Shown here one piece after another: positions 36,373-52,435 of a stretch of 64,000 bases of DNA. Below the pieces are notes generated by a model. The model did not search any database. It was given only the letters and a program-made list of their open reading frames with translations, and was not told where the DNA came from. The translations under genes were made by a program, and so were the position numbers. The DNA is from Mycoplasma sp. (ex Biomphalaria glabrata) (lineage in GTDB: Bacteria > Bacillota_I > Bacilli_A > Mycoplasmatales > GCF-1484045). Position 1 is the stretch's first letter. Every line of letters starts with the position of its first letter. Where the stretch lies: assembly GCF_001484045.1 (NCBI RefSeq), contig NZ_CP013128.1:290283-354282 (forward strand), read 5' to 3'.

Positions 36373-38040
36373 CTACATTTCAATTTGTTTATTTAAACAT
36401 AAAATTATAAAAATTTCATCTAATAACTTTTTAATTATATAAATAAAATTCAATTTTTTATTAGTCTTAATTAAATTATTTTCGTCAATAATTTTTGTAT
36501 CTGAATAATATGAATGAAACATTTTTGAAAAATTACTCAAGTAATGAAATAGATAATGGGGGTCATTATCCTTTATACATTTGTCCAAAACTTGATTAAA
36601 ATTAGACATTTCCAAAATAATTTCTTTTTCTTTTTGTAATTCTATTAAATATTCATTAGTGAAACTAAAGGAATTTATTTTTTTTAATAATTTCAAACAA
36701 CGAACATATGCATAACAAAAATAATAATATGGATTTTCGTTACCTTTAGAAAAGGCAATATTCATATTAAAATCTATTTTAGATGTTAATGGTTGTGATA
36801 TAATCATGCATTTTGTAACATCAGCGTTAACTTCACTAACTAAATCTCTAAAATACACGCTTGTTCCTTTTCTTTTTGACATTTTGTATTCAGAATCATC
36901 TTTAATTAATCTAACCAATTGCATTTCGCAAATTTCTAATTTGGCTGAATTATAACCCAGCATTTCTATACTAGCCTTTAATCTAGGAATGTAACCGTGA
37001 TGATCTGCTCCAAAGATATTAATATATTTGTCAAAATTTTGACTAAATTTTCAATCATGTAGTGTTATGTCATTCACAAGATATGTGTATTCACCATTTG
37101 ATTTTTTTAATACGCGATCTTTGTCATCACCGAAAATAGTAGTTTTTAAAATCAATGCATTATCATTTTCATAAGTAAATTTATTTTTGGATAGTTTTTG
37201 CAAAATTAATTTTGAATTTTTTTCTAATGATTTTTCCGAAATTCAATTTAAGTCATCAATAAAAAGACCAATACTTAATAAATCTTTTTTTATTTCCCTT
37301 AAAAAGAATCCATAACTAAAATCTAAAATTTGTTGGTGTATAGTTGCGGATAATCTATTTTTGTTTGCAAAATCGATATCCAATAAAGATTCATTGTACT
37401 TTTCAAAAAGTTTTTTTGCGCACTCACTAATTTCCTCACCTTTGTAATAATCTTTCATCGTTTCTTCATCAAGTGTTAGGTGATTATTACATTGTTCAAT
37501 GGCATATTTTATATAAACGCTATTTACAAGATTATTCATTTGAGCGCCTGCATCATTAATGTAATAACATTTAGTAACGGAATAGCCTTTTGTTTCATAA
37601 AGTTTAGATAATATTAGCGAAATAACAGAGTTTCGCGCATGACCTATATGTAAATATCCTGTGGGATTTGCTGATACAACTTCAATCATCAATTTCTGAT
37701 AATTTTCAATTTTGTTTATTTTGATGTTTTGATTTTTATCTAATATTGATTGCAAAAGTTCATTATAAAAACTATTTGTTAAAAAAAAATTTATAAAACC
37801 TGGTCCAGCAATTTCAATTTTTTCGAAACAATCACTTTTTTTTAGTTTTTCGACAATAATATTTGCAATTTCAATTGGCTTCTTATTGTTATCTTTGGCA
37901 ATTAGTAAAGCTATATTTGATGATCAATCGCCCTGTGATGAAATTTTAGGAATGTCTAATTTAATTTTTGAAGGGATTGACTTTAAATTTGATTTTTCGC
38001 AAGCTTCTAAAATTAAAAATTCAATTTTATTTTTAGCCAT
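36373..38040 (-). CDS. argS: Arginyl-tRNA synthetase
   Basis: ArgS charges tRNA-Arg. The 555-residue protein has the class I motif [12 protein letters not shown], the second signature KMSKRKGTS and FGADHHGYI, and ends in the helical anticodon-binding domain. TGA codes for Trp after FIDDLN and elsewhere. The start codon lies in the last eight bases of the upstream HD-domain gene (ATGGCTAA), indicating coupling. Confidence 0.96.
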
Positions 38041-39236
38041 ATAACGCCTCATTATAGTAAAACATCATCTCAACTTTATCAGTTTCTGATTTTAATTGAC
38101 CTAAAATTTTACTTTCCTCGTCAATTCTTTTAATGTCTTTCGTATTTGTCATAATCAAAATATTCTCTTTTTCAGAACAATAGTTTTTATAAAAGTTGAT
38201 TTCGGGAATACCTTTTGTAATAAAATACTTATAATTATCGCCAAATTTTTCCTTTAATAATTTTGATTTTTCCGCATAAATTTTATGGTTAAATTTTTCA
38301 GCCACAAAGAAATTGTGTCTCTTGAAAGTAGAAACTAAAATTTTTAATACCTCATCATTTTCCTCTTCTAAATTATTTATGTAAGTAAAAAAAACAAAGT
38401 CATCTAATTTTAAATAGTTATTAAGTTCAATATCTTTTCCATTTAATAGCGGTTCTATTAAATGATAATCATTTTTCAATTTGAAACCTAAAGACACTAT
38501 ATCCTTTAGTCTTGTAATTATTTGCACAAAATGTTGTTCTGTGCGAAGAGATTTTGGATGAAAATATATTTGTTTATAAGCAAAGTATCTTGCAAGAAGA
38601 TAGTTTTCAATTGATGGTATTCCTTTTTCGGTAATAAATAAGTCTGATTTTTCGTATTTCAAACATCGCAAAATCCACTCTAAATTCAATTCACCATAAC
38701 CTGTATTAGTATAATAACTATCACGTAACAAGTAATCCAGTCGGTCAACATCAAGTTCAGAAGAAATTAACTTACAAAAAGCTTTATTTTCATACTCTTT
38801 ATTAATTAATTTAATAATATCGTTTAAAAAGTCTGCCCCAAAATTTTTAACAATAACGTGATGAATTTCGGTGTCTTTTGAAAGAATTATTTTTTTAGTT
38901 CAATCTTCATGGTGTTGGTTAGAAATTAATTCAAAATTATGAGAAAGTGGTCCATGACCTATATCATGTAGTAGAGCCGTGCACATTAAAAGATTTTTTT
39001 CATAATCTGTTCAATCGTTGCCTATATACTCAGTCACAAGTTTTCGCATAATTTCGTAAGCGCCCAAAGAATGCGCAAAACGAGTGTGAGTAGCTGATGG
39101 ATACAAAAAACTACCTAAACCTAGTTGTGTAATGCGACGTAATCTTTGAAATTCTATTGTATCTATAATATCTCGGATTTTTTTGTCAAAAATAATAATA
39201 TTTTTGTGAATTGTACATCGGATAATATCACAATTA

Positions 39237-39247
<11 letters not shown>
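38033..39247 (-). CDS. HD-domain phosphohydrolase (SAMHD1/dGTPase-like, YdhJ type)
   Basis: This 404-residue protein belongs to the dGTPase-like HD superfamily. It shows the metal-binding set: [20 protein letters not shown], then HSLG, then the HD doublet in [14 protein letters not shown], and [14 protein letters not shown]. Homologues such as B. subtilis YwfO are triphosphohydrolases on nucleotides, but the substrate here cannot be told from sequence. A role in nucleotide pool control would fit the adjacent pyrimidine and translation genes. It starts inside the last 11 bases of gltX and ends inside the start of argS. Confidence 0.88.
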
Positions 39248-43859
<4,612 letters not shown>

Positions 43860-43860
<1 letters not shown>

Positions 43861-44939
43861 TATTTCATCTCCTTTATAAAGTTGATAAAATCATCAAAAA
43901 TTACTCCGGCGTCATTTGGTCCTGGCGCTGATTCTGGATGAAATTGTGTACAATAAATTTTTTTAGTTTCTGAATATAATCCTTCAACTGAATCATCATT
44001 AACTGATGAATATAAAATTTTAATATCTTTTGGAAGCGTAGTTTCGTCAACTGCATAATTGTGATTTTGACTAGTTATAATTACTTTATTTGTTAAATTA
44101 TTAATCACAGGATGATTAGAACTATGATGCCCATATTTCAATCGATAAGTTTTAGCGCCCAAACTCAAACCGATTAATTGATGCCCTAAACAAATTCCAA
44201 TAACCGGTTTTTTCCCTAAAATGCTTTCAATTTTATTTACTCACTCTTTTAATTCTGCAGGATCTCCCGGTCCATTACTTAAAAAAACCCCATCAAATTC
44301 TGGATTCATTAACTCTTTTGCTGTGACATTTGGCGAAAAAATAGTAGTTTCCACGTTATGCTTGTGAAATTCTTGAACAATATTTTTCTTTGCCCCGAAA
44401 TCTACAAAAGCAATTTTCAACAAAGTGTGTTTTGGTTTTTCCTCTTTTCAAGTTCTATTTGTTACTTTTGAAACGTGCGATGATGGATTAAATTTTTTAA
44501 CTTCTTCTAAAATAGCATGAGTGTCAGCATCTATTTCGCAGATGCATCCTCTCATGCTACCTTTTTCACGAATAATTCTTGTCAAAGCTCTCGTATCAAT
44601 ACCTTCAATTCCAACAACATTATTATCTTCTAAAAATTTATCTAAGCATAAAATAGAATCAAAATTAGAATAATTCTTTTCTACTTCCTGAACAACAAAT
44701 CCGGCTACCTGGATTTTTTCGGATTCCATGTCCTTTTTCGTTATTCCATAAATACCTAAAACAGGGAACGTCATTACTAATATTTCTTGGTTATAACTAG
44801 GATCAGTTAATGCTTCTTCGTATCCCACTAGTGATGTATTAAAAATAAAATCACCAAAAGTTATACCTTTTTTTCCAAAAAAGAAACCTTTCATTTCAGT
44901 TCCATTTTCCAATATAATTTTTGCATCATGTTTTCTCAT
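43860..44939 (-). CDS. carA: Carbamoyl-phosphate synthase, small (glutaminase) subunit
   Basis: CarA releases ammonia from glutamine for CarB. The 359-residue protein has the N-terminal CPSase domain ([30 protein letters not shown]) and a class I glutaminase domain with [15 protein letters not shown] (catalytic Cys) and [11 protein letters not shown] (catalytic His and Glu). ATG at 44939 is chosen because AAGGAG lies seven bases upstream. An ATG at 44957 would include that sequence. TGA reads as Trp twice. It ends at the carB start with TAATG. Confidence 0.97.
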
Positions 44940-44988
44940 TTGAAAACTCCTTGCCATGATTACTCTATTAAATATATCATTTTCGATG

Positions 44989-47124
44989 CTAATTTTTTAT
45001 AAATTTTATTTGTTCATTGATAATCATTATTTCAGGAATACCAAAAAATGTTTTTTGCAAGAATGGAGTATTCTTTGATTTTGATTGAATAGTTCCTTCT
45101 GAAATTATTTGTGAATCGCTTAAATTTATTATTAATAAATCTGCTACTTCATTTAATTTTATTTTCCTTTCTTGATTAAAAAATAATTTTGAAGGTTTAT
45201 TTGTTATATGCTCAATTAGACATTCCAACGAAATAATGTTTTTTAAAACCAACTCAGTGTAAATGGCTGAAAATAACCATTGAACACCGATTATCCCGTA
45301 TGCAGAATTGCAAGGTTCTTTATCTTTATCAATATTAGTGTGAGGAGCATGATCTGTTACAATTGCATGAATATGTCCTTTTTTTAGAGATTCAATAATT
45401 TTTAGTCTTCAAGATTCTAAACCTAATGGTGGATTCATTTTAAAATTTGGATTTCATTCATTGATTTGACTTGCTGATAGTAATAGATGATGAGGCGTAA
45501 CCTCCATCGTAACATTCATTCCCTTTTTACGATATTTGTTCACAATTTCAATCGTTTTACTTGTCGAGATATGCTGAATGTGTATATTAGCATTAATTTT
45601 TTCGTTTAATTTTAAATCTCTTTTTACTAATTTAGTTTCATATTCTTCCGTAAAAAATGGCAAATTGTTTTTAAGTGAATAAGGTGTTTGGTATGACCAA
45701 GCAGAATTTTGATTGCTCATCGATTCTTCATGTAATAACAATAGTACCCCATGTTTTTTTGCTTCACAAAGTGCTTGTTCCATTATTTCTTCATGATTGA
45801 TAGGTTTACCGTCATCTGTAAAGAAATTAGTAAATTTTTTAAGTTTGCTAAAATCAACTAACTCTGTTCCTTTAAGTTCTTTTGTAATGTTGGCACACTG
45901 ATGAATAATTACATCATTATTTCGCAGTGCCGAGTCCACAATTTTAAAATTTTCAACACTATCAGGAAAAGGTAATACATTACCCATAGCAATTACTTCT
46001 CTCACTCCACCGTGCAAACATGAATTTATAAAAGTTTCCAATGTTTCTTTATACTCCAAACCAGGGTTTCTAGTATGAACATGTCCGTCCACAAATGTTC
46101 TTGTGATTAATTTTTCTTCACAATTTATTATTTCTGGATTATCTTGAGGGATAATAATGTCTTCAATTTTTTGTATTTTCCCATTTATTATCAAAATATC
46201 CTTTTTCACAAGTTTTTCCTGATAATAAATAAGACCATTTTGTAAAAGTATTAATTTATTTTTTTTATTTGCATACTCTAAAATTGCAATTCTTGCAAAA
46301 ACCCCATTTTCAACTTGATTTAGTATTCTACTTTGTTTTGAATACAAAATATCAGATTCAATTTCAACATCTCGATTAACAGGACCTGGATGAAGATAAA
46401 TAGCATTTTCTTTCAAAAATTTTAATGAATTTTTATTCAAACCATATTTTTTGTTATATTCGTCAGTAGAATATTTTTCATCATGTCTCTCGTGTTGAAC
46501 TCTCAAAAAAACGATGACATCAAAATTTTTCATTTGTTCTAAATTATCAATTTTTTCGTATAAATTTGATGTAAATTCTTCAGGACCAAATGTAGAAACA
46601 CTCATTTTTAATTTTTTCATGACTTCATAGTTAGATTTAAAAACACGGGAATGCTTAATATCTCCTATAAAAAGAATTTTTAGAGATTCTAAATAACCAA
46701 AGTGTTCATATATAGTAACTACGTCTAATAATGATTGAGAAGGATGATTTCCGGTACCATCTCCAGCATTAATTAAAGAAATATCGTTAATTTTCAATAA
46801 ACTGTTATATCACTCATTTTCTTGGCTGCGAATAATGAAATTGTTATACCCAATTTCCTTTAAATTTAACACAGTATCTTCGAGTGTTTCATTCTTTTGA
46901 AATGAAGAATTAGCAATCTGTAAATCAACCGAATACATACCTGTTTTATGCTCAGCCATTTTAAAAGATAAATGAGTTCGTGTAGATGGTTCTAAAAATA
47001 TATTACAAGCTGTACTATTTTTCAAATTTGGAATTAAATCTTGATATTGTTTTAATTCTAATGAACGATTTATTAATCCTTGAATTTCCTTTAATGTTAA
47101 ATCCTGTAATTTAAGAAAGTTCAT
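44989..47124 (-). CDS. pyrBC: Aspartate carbamoyltransferase-dihydroorotase fusion (PyrB-PyrC)
   Basis: One frame of 711 codons joins the second and third enzymes of UMP synthesis. Residues 1 to about 290 are ATCase: FLEPSTRTHLSF (carbamoyl-phosphate site), HPSQSLLD, FLRVQHER, HPGPVNRD and the terminal segment QVENGVFARIAILEY. From about 293 on is dihydroorotase: the metal HxH in FVDGHVHTRNPG, FTDDGKPI, LLLHEES, IHIQHISTSK and AIVTDHAPH. No stop or alternative start fits between them. TGA is Trp at 46810-46812. It lies between pyrE and carA. The family ligands are present in both halves, so both activities should be intact. Confidence 0.93.
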
Positions 47125-47125
47125 A

Positions 47126-47749
47126 TTAACCTTTTAAGTGAGTTAAGAAGTTGTAAACTTCTTCTACTTGGCTCTTACTAAAGTTTTTATTAGCTTTTAG
47201 CGACTCTACCAATATATCTGAATCCACTAATGAATAAGATTGTATATTTAATTCTTTAAAACAATTTCTTGATTTTAATAAGTTATATGTGAAAATTGAT
47301 ACAGCACCTATAACATTGTAGTTGTGCATGTTCATTTCTTCAACAACAATCTTAACACTCTTCCCTGTTGAAATTAAATCTTCTACAATAACTATTTTGT
47401 CATCATTTTCAATTTTTCCTTCAATCATATTCTTTTTACCGTGTTCTTTTTGACTTGTTCTTGAATATGCAAATGGTAACTCTAAAATGTCTGCAACTAA
47501 TGCTCCATGGCCTATTCCAGCCGTCGCTACACCTACTATTTTTGTAACCTCAGGAAATTTTTCTTTAATTAAATTTGCCAATGAATTTTCAATAATATTT
47601 CTTTCTTTTGGGTAATTAAATATTAATCTATTATCTATATAAATTGGTGATAAAATACCACTAGTTCATCAGTATTTATTTTCTGTATTGATAGAAATTG
47701 CTCCAATATTTATAAGAATGTTAATTATTTCTGATTTATTTTTTATCAT
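47126..47749 (-). CDS. pyrE: Orotate phosphoribosyltransferase
   Basis: PyrE joins orotate to PRPP, giving OMP. The 207-residue protein has YWWTSGILSPIYIDNR (Trp as TGA), KIVGVATAGIGHGALVAD, SRTSQKEHGKKNMIEG and the PRPP-binding loop KIVIVEDLISTGKSV. The start lies inside the last 14 bases of pyrD, and pyrBC begins one base after its stop. The order pyrF-K-D-E-BC-carAB makes a complete pathway. Confidence 0.96.
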
Positions 47750-48653
47750 GTGCTGCTCCTATTGCTTCACTAATACTTTTAAAATTATACTTCACTAATA
47801 CTTTTTCTAAATTAGAAATTATTTTTTTCATGCATAAAGGATCAATAAAATTGCATGTCCCGATTTGAACTAAACTAGCACCGGCCATTAAGTATTCTAA
47901 AACATCATATTCATTTTGGATTCCTCCAACACCAATTATTGGAATTTTGACATTTTCATAAACCTCATAAACATATCTTAATGCAATTGGTTTTATTCCG
48001 GGTCCACTATATCCGCCAAATTTATTAGCCAAAAATGGTTTTCTATTTGCTAAATCTATTCTCATTCCCTTAATTGTATTAATCAACGTTATACCGTTTG
48101 CTCCGTGTTTTTCAGCAATTTTAGCGAGTTCAACAACATCGAAACCTTCAGGGGAAATTTTAACAATTATTGGTTTTAGAGTTGCATTTCTACATAATTT
48201 AATTAGTTCAGAAAATATTTCTTCATTCGCCATATAACTTATTCCAGTTTCTACATTTGGACAACTTGCATTAATTTCATAGGCATCGATAAAATCGTAC
48301 TTTTCTAATTTTTTAATAACTTCGGAAAATTCACTAATTTTTTTACCTGTAACATTAATAATAATGTTAGTGTTAATTGTTCTTAAAAAAGGTAAATCTT
48401 TATTAATAAAAAAATCAACTCCTGGATTTGCCAAACCAATAGCATTTAGCATTCCGAGTTCTGTATCACAAACTCTTGGATGAGCATTGCCTTTTCTTGG
48501 GTCAATAGTCACAGACTTAGTCATAACAGCTCCAAGCTCACTAATATCGTAAATTTTGTCAACTTCTTTGCCGCTATTAAACGTCCCGCTAGCAGGCATA
48601 ATCGGGTTTTTGAATTCTATTCCGAAAACGTTACTACTTAATTTTTTATTCAT
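47736..48653 (-). CDS. pyrD: Dihydroorotate dehydrogenase, class 1B catalytic subunit
   Basis: PyrD oxidises dihydroorotate to orotate using FMN. The 305-residue protein has NPIMPASGTFNSG, the class 1 catalytic cysteine in INASCPNVETG, IIVKISPEG, NTIKGMRID and GVGGIQNEYDVLEY. Class 1B enzymes pair with PyrK and use NAD+, which fits the pyrK gene one base upstream and a cell without a respiratory quinone system. It overlaps the pyrE start by 14 bases. Confidence 0.97.
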   Translation of the reverse strand: MNKKLSSNVFGIEFKNPIMPASGTFNSGKEVDKIYDISELGAVMTKSVTIDPRKGNAHPRVCDTELGMLNAIGLANPGVDFFINKDLPFLRTINTNIIINVTGKKISEFSEVIKKLEKYDFIDAYEINASCPNVETGISYMANEEIFSELIKLCRNATLKPIIVKISPEGFDVVELAKIAEKHGANGITLINTIKGMRIDLANRKPFLANKFGGYSGPGIKPIALRYVYEVYENVKIPIIGVGGIQNEYDVLEYLMAGASLVQIGTCNFIDPLCMKKIISNLEKVLVKYNFKSISEAIGAAHDKK

Positions 48654-48654
48654 A

Positions 48655-49401
48655 CTAATAAATTACTTCTCCTATCTCAAAATTCAAATCTTCACAAACT
48701 TTTCTTTCGCCACTTTTTGTAGAAATATTGCAACCATTACAAATTCCAAAACCACACGCCATGTTGTTTTCAAACATCAACGTCCCTTGTTTTTCATACT
48801 TTAATAATAATTTATCAACCAATTCTGTAACTTTTTTCCCACCACAAAAATATACGTAATCAAAATTATTTATATTTTTTTCAAGAAACTCTAAAATATT
48901 GCCGATAAATGTTGCTTTTGGAGTTGTTTCATCGCATAAAATTTCAACATTTTTAGTAATTTCTTTAAAATCTTGAACAAATGCAATTTCATTTGGTTTT
49001 TTATAACCCAAAGCAACAGTTACATTATTATGTTCTTTTAATGATTTTGTTAATTCATAAATGGATGCTATTCCGACACCGGCACCAATAATAAAAACGC
49101 GCTTATCTTTAACCAAATTTGATGGTTTTCCAAGAGGTAATAAAACTTCTAATTCAGAATTTTTTTGAAATTTACTTACTATTTCCGATCCTCTACCAAA
49201 AATTTTAATCAATATTACAAATTTTGTTGGAGAAATTACTTGATAAAAAGCAAAAGGAATACCTAAAAAATGTCCCTTGCAAAATACACTTAAAAACTGT
49301 CCCGGGAAAGATTTAAATGGTTCGTTGGTTTGGATTTCAATTTTATAAAACCCATTTTCTTCGTTATTGCTAATTACTATTGCGGCTAATTTCTTAATCA
49401 T
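48655..49401 (-). CDS. pyrK: Dihydroorotate dehydrogenase electron-transfer subunit
   Basis: PyrK carries FAD and a 2Fe-2S cluster and passes electrons from PyrD to NAD+. The 248-residue protein has FPGQFLSVFCKGHFLGIPFA (FAD site region), GAGVGIASIYELTKSL, and a C-terminal cluster motif CGFGICNGCNISTKSG followed by VCEDLNFEIGEV, giving four cysteines. ATG at 49401 overlaps the pyrF stop by eight bases (ATGATTAA). A longer in-frame start would lie wholly within pyrF and is rejected. Confidence 0.95.
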   Translation of the reverse strand: MIKKLAAIVISNNEENGFYKIEIQTNEPFKSFPGQFLSVFCKGHFLGIPFAFYQVISPTKFVILIKIFGRGSEIVSKFQKNSELEVLLPLGKPSNLVKDKRVFIIGAGVGIASIYELTKSLKEHNNVTVALGYKKPNEIAFVQDFKEITKNVEILCDETTPKATFIGNILEFLEKNINNFDYVYFCGGKKVTELVDKLLLKYEKQGTLMFENNMACGFGICNGCNISTKSGERKVCEDLNFEIGEVIY

Positions 49402-50080
49402 TATTAAATTCCTTACTAATTGATAAATATTTGTAAAGTGGATTTGGATGCTGTGTAATCGGTCTTCCAACCACTATGTAATCTATATTTTGATCTCGTG
49501 CCTCAGATGGAGTCATTATTCTTTCTTGATCGTTTTGAGCATCTTCGATTTGGCGAATACCTGGACAAATTGTTTTTAAATTCGGATAATACCTTTTAAT
49601 CATTTTCGATTCCTGAGGACTACAAACTATTCCGTATAACTTACTAATATCTGTATTTGTTAATTGGTGTGTTATCGAATTTTGAATATCTAATTTTGTT
49701 TGATAATAATTTATGTAATCCGCTTCTTTGATTGAAGTTAACACAGTTACAGCGATGACATTTAAATTTTGAGGATTAAATATTTTATTAGATATTAAAG
49801 AGGATAAATGAATAGTTAGTAAGTCTGGTTCGTAGTATGTTAATGCTTTAATTGCTTTATTAACAGTATTTGGTATATCATGCAACTTAAGGTCTAAAAA
49901 AATCTTATGTCCTTCATTTTTTAATTCTTGAATTAAATCAAGACCCTCGCTATATATTATTTCCATTCCTAATTTAAGAAAAACTTTTTCGTCACCCAAT
50001 TTATTTAAAAAAAAATATAGTTCTTGTTTAGATGAAAAATCGCAACTAATTATCACATTTTTTCTATTATTAACCATCAT
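49394..50080 (-). CDS. pyrF: Orotidine-5'-phosphate decarboxylase
   Basis: PyrF decarboxylates OMP to UMP. The 228-residue protein shows VIISCDFSS, FLKLGMEIIYSEG, the catalytic motif IFLDLKLHDIPNTV, CPGIRQ and YIVVGRPIT with the phosphate-binding site. AAAGGAG stands before the double ATG at 50080. It is the first pathway gene, 11 bases after the symporter gene, with which it is likely co-transcribed. Confidence 0.97.
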   Translation of the reverse strand: MMVNNRKNVIISCDFSSKQELYFFLNKLGDEKVFLKLGMEIIYSEGLDLIQELKNEGHKIFLDLKLHDIPNTVNKAIKALTYYEPDLLTIHLSSLISNKIFNPQNLNVIAVTVLTSIKEADYINYYQTKLDIQNSITHQLTNTDISKLYGIVCSPQESKMIKRYYPNLKTICPGIRQIEDAQNDQERIMTPSEARDQNIDYIVVGRPITQHPNPLYKYLSISKEFNND

Positions 50081-50091
50081 TTTTAACTCCT

Positions 50092-51906
50092 TTATTGAGA
50101 TGTTTTCTGTGTTGTAATTCTTTCGAAAGACTCGAAATCGTCACTTCCTGATTCCTTATTTGAAATATTTAATTTTCTATTATCAAAATGCATTTTAAAT
50201 TCTAATTTCTTATAATACTTTATTTTCATTTTAGATTCAAAAAAACTAATTTGCATTTTACTTATTAATCTCATAAAAATGTTTTGATTTTTTAAAGAAT
50301 TATTAAATTTTTTTGATAATTTTTGATAATTGATATTTTCATTCGCTGTAGCATGTTTTAAGGCTTCAATAGTAAGTTGTTTTTCATAGTCATTAAATGC
50401 CTTTTGAACCACTCGAATTAAACACACAACTGATAATAAATTAATTAAAAAACATAATGCAACTGCTGCATCAGCGAAGGTAAAAATATTTGGTGAAATT
50501 TTTTGAATCAAAGGCGATGTACCGATTGATATTAAAATAAATAATTTTAAAGTAATGCTCGCATATTTTTGATGAATATTTGATTTTTTTCTAAATAAAA
50601 AGGCAGTAGTTAATTCAGTAATTATTATTCCTCCCAAAGTTACTCCTAGGCCACATGTAAAGAATAGTAATGTAAATAATATCCCAAAGATACGATTAAA
50701 TACTCTACCAATTTCTAAATTGTTAGAAAAAATATTATTAATACAATAATTAATAAAATTTTGTTGATTCTGTGTATTTGAACCATCAAAACCTAAATTA
50801 CTTTGAATTCAGTTTGGACTTAATTGTAAATCTGTTTTTGCTTTCATAAATAAAATGCTAAAAAATATACCCATAATCCCACAAATTACAAAAGTATCAA
50901 CAAATATCGCTAGAGCTTGTCCAAAACCCATTTTAACGGGATGATCTAATTTAGGAATTGCGGCTATTTGAGTTGTACTTCCTTGTCCTGCCTCGTGAGC
51001 AAACAAACCTCTAGAAATACCTTGCTGAATTGTGACACCGATAGCTGCAGCACAAAATGCTGAAGGATGATTTGGATTAAAAGCGGATTCGAACATATCT
51101 TCTATTGCAGATGTGAAATAACTAAAATTAGCAATAATCGTTGTAACAATAATGACTGCAGCGATAACTAAAACGATTGGTAACATTTTTGATAAAAAAT
51201 CTAATGTATGTTTTATTTCTCCCTTGAAAATTATGAAGGCTACAATTAATAAATATATGATAACAATTATTCAGGGCATTAAACTTCCGATTAATGAATT
51301 ATCTACATGGGCTGTTATACCATTTTGAGATGCTTCAATTTGATGGAAAAAAGTCAAATATAATTGGTTAGCGATAGTTCCTGTTGCAGAGGAAATGATG
51401 AAGAAACCTTTTGCTAAAAAAGAAGCTATAGCATAAGCTATGGCAAGAATTTTTCAATTCTTACCTAAACCTTTGATTATGTAATATGAAGTTCCTCCTC
51501 TAAATGTTTTTGGATTTGTTGGATCTTTTTCATGAAAAATTTGAGCAAGTGTACATTCTGCAAAAGATGTTGACATGGATAAAAATCCCACAATTATTAT
51601 TCAAGGAATTGCACCAAATCCACCAATCATTAAAGCTATCCCAACGCCAATAACATTTCCTAATCCAAAACGAGAAGCCAGAGAAGAAATAAATACTTTA
51701 ATCGGAGAAACTTTTTTTTCAAAATGATTTTCTGTGATTGAAAACGATTTGTACATTTGGCGCATTTTTGTAAATTGAAAAAACTTGAAAGTTATTGTTA
51801 ACAACAATGACACACCTAAAATTATTCCGGCATAAATTCAACCGTTGGTAAATTTGGAAATTTCTATAAAAATATCTAAGGATAACTTATGAATAATCCA
51901 CCCCAA
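50092..51906 (-). CDS. Sodium:alanine symporter (AGCS) family transporter
   Basis: A Na+- or H+-coupled amino-acid symporter of the AGCS family. The 604-residue protein has about ten membrane helices with family motifs SLASRFGLGNVIGVGIALMI, IGGFGAIPW, FAECTLAQIFHE and RGLFAHEAGQGSTTQ. A cytosolic tail of about 90 charged residues follows the last helix and is not usual for the family. No ATG fits; TTG at 51906 is taken, with weak support. A TATAAT box lies about 15 bases upstream. It is the leading gene before pyrF, 11 bases apart. A substrate cannot be deduced; supply of a pyrimidine precursor amino acid is an idea only. Confidence 0.85.
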
Positions 51907-51921
51907 CGTTCTATATAATAA

Positions 51922-51953
51922 ATTATATTATGTTTACTTCGCAAACGCCACAA
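51922..51953 (-). promoter_or_regulatory. Possible promoter of the symporter-pyr operon
   Basis: In the 52-base gap after ispF the minus strand shows TAATATAAT, with TTGTGG 17 bases before its first six bases. It would start transcription shortly before the TTG start of the symporter gene. Confidence 0.4.
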
Positions 51954-51958
51954 AACAT

Positions 51959-52435
51959 TTAATTTTGATTATTTTTTTTAATTAGCACAATCGCTTGTGC
52001 TTGGATAATTTTTGGGAAATTATCCTCTGTTGTGGTGAATTTTATGTTCACTCGTTCTATAGGAATATCTAAAGATCTAGCGATATTTTCAATCATTATT
52101 TCGCGATACTCAAATAATTTAATGGCATCTCATATTATTAATGAATCAATATTTAATATTTCATATTTTTCTATAAATAGCATTTCTCGTATTTTTGCAA
52201 GCATATCATATCCAATAATTTCATTTTCTGAAATAGTTCCATTAAAATGTGTTCCTAGATCACCCTTTCCAAGGGCTCCAATAATGCTTTCAACAATTGC
52301 ATGAATTAATATATCTCCATCTGATTCAGCAATAATACTTTTCCCACATTGAAAAGTTACCATTCCTAGCTTTATTTCGCCATTTTCGTTATCAACTACA
52401 TTATGAATATCGTGAGACTGACCTATTTTAAACAT
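51959..52435 (-). CDS. ispF: 2-C-methyl-D-erythritol 2,4-cyclodiphosphate synthase
   Basis: IspF forms the cyclodiphosphate intermediate of the non-mevalonate (MEP) isoprenoid pathway. The 158-residue protein starts FKIGQSHDIHNV (Asp/His zinc ligands), then SDGDILIHAIVESIIGALGKGDLG, and ends IKFTTTEDN and AQAIVLI, all matching IspF. SDGD replaces the common SDAD. The MEP pathway is absent from most mycoplasmas but reported in a few. No other pathway gene is in the window. Its ATG shares TAATG with the ychF stop. Confidence 0.92.

Noticed and set aside
46797-47124. pyrB and pyrC as two genes, with a new start near the domain junction
   Set aside because: The frame is continuous, no ATG with a ribosome-binding sequence lies near residues 285-300, and both halves keep full length.
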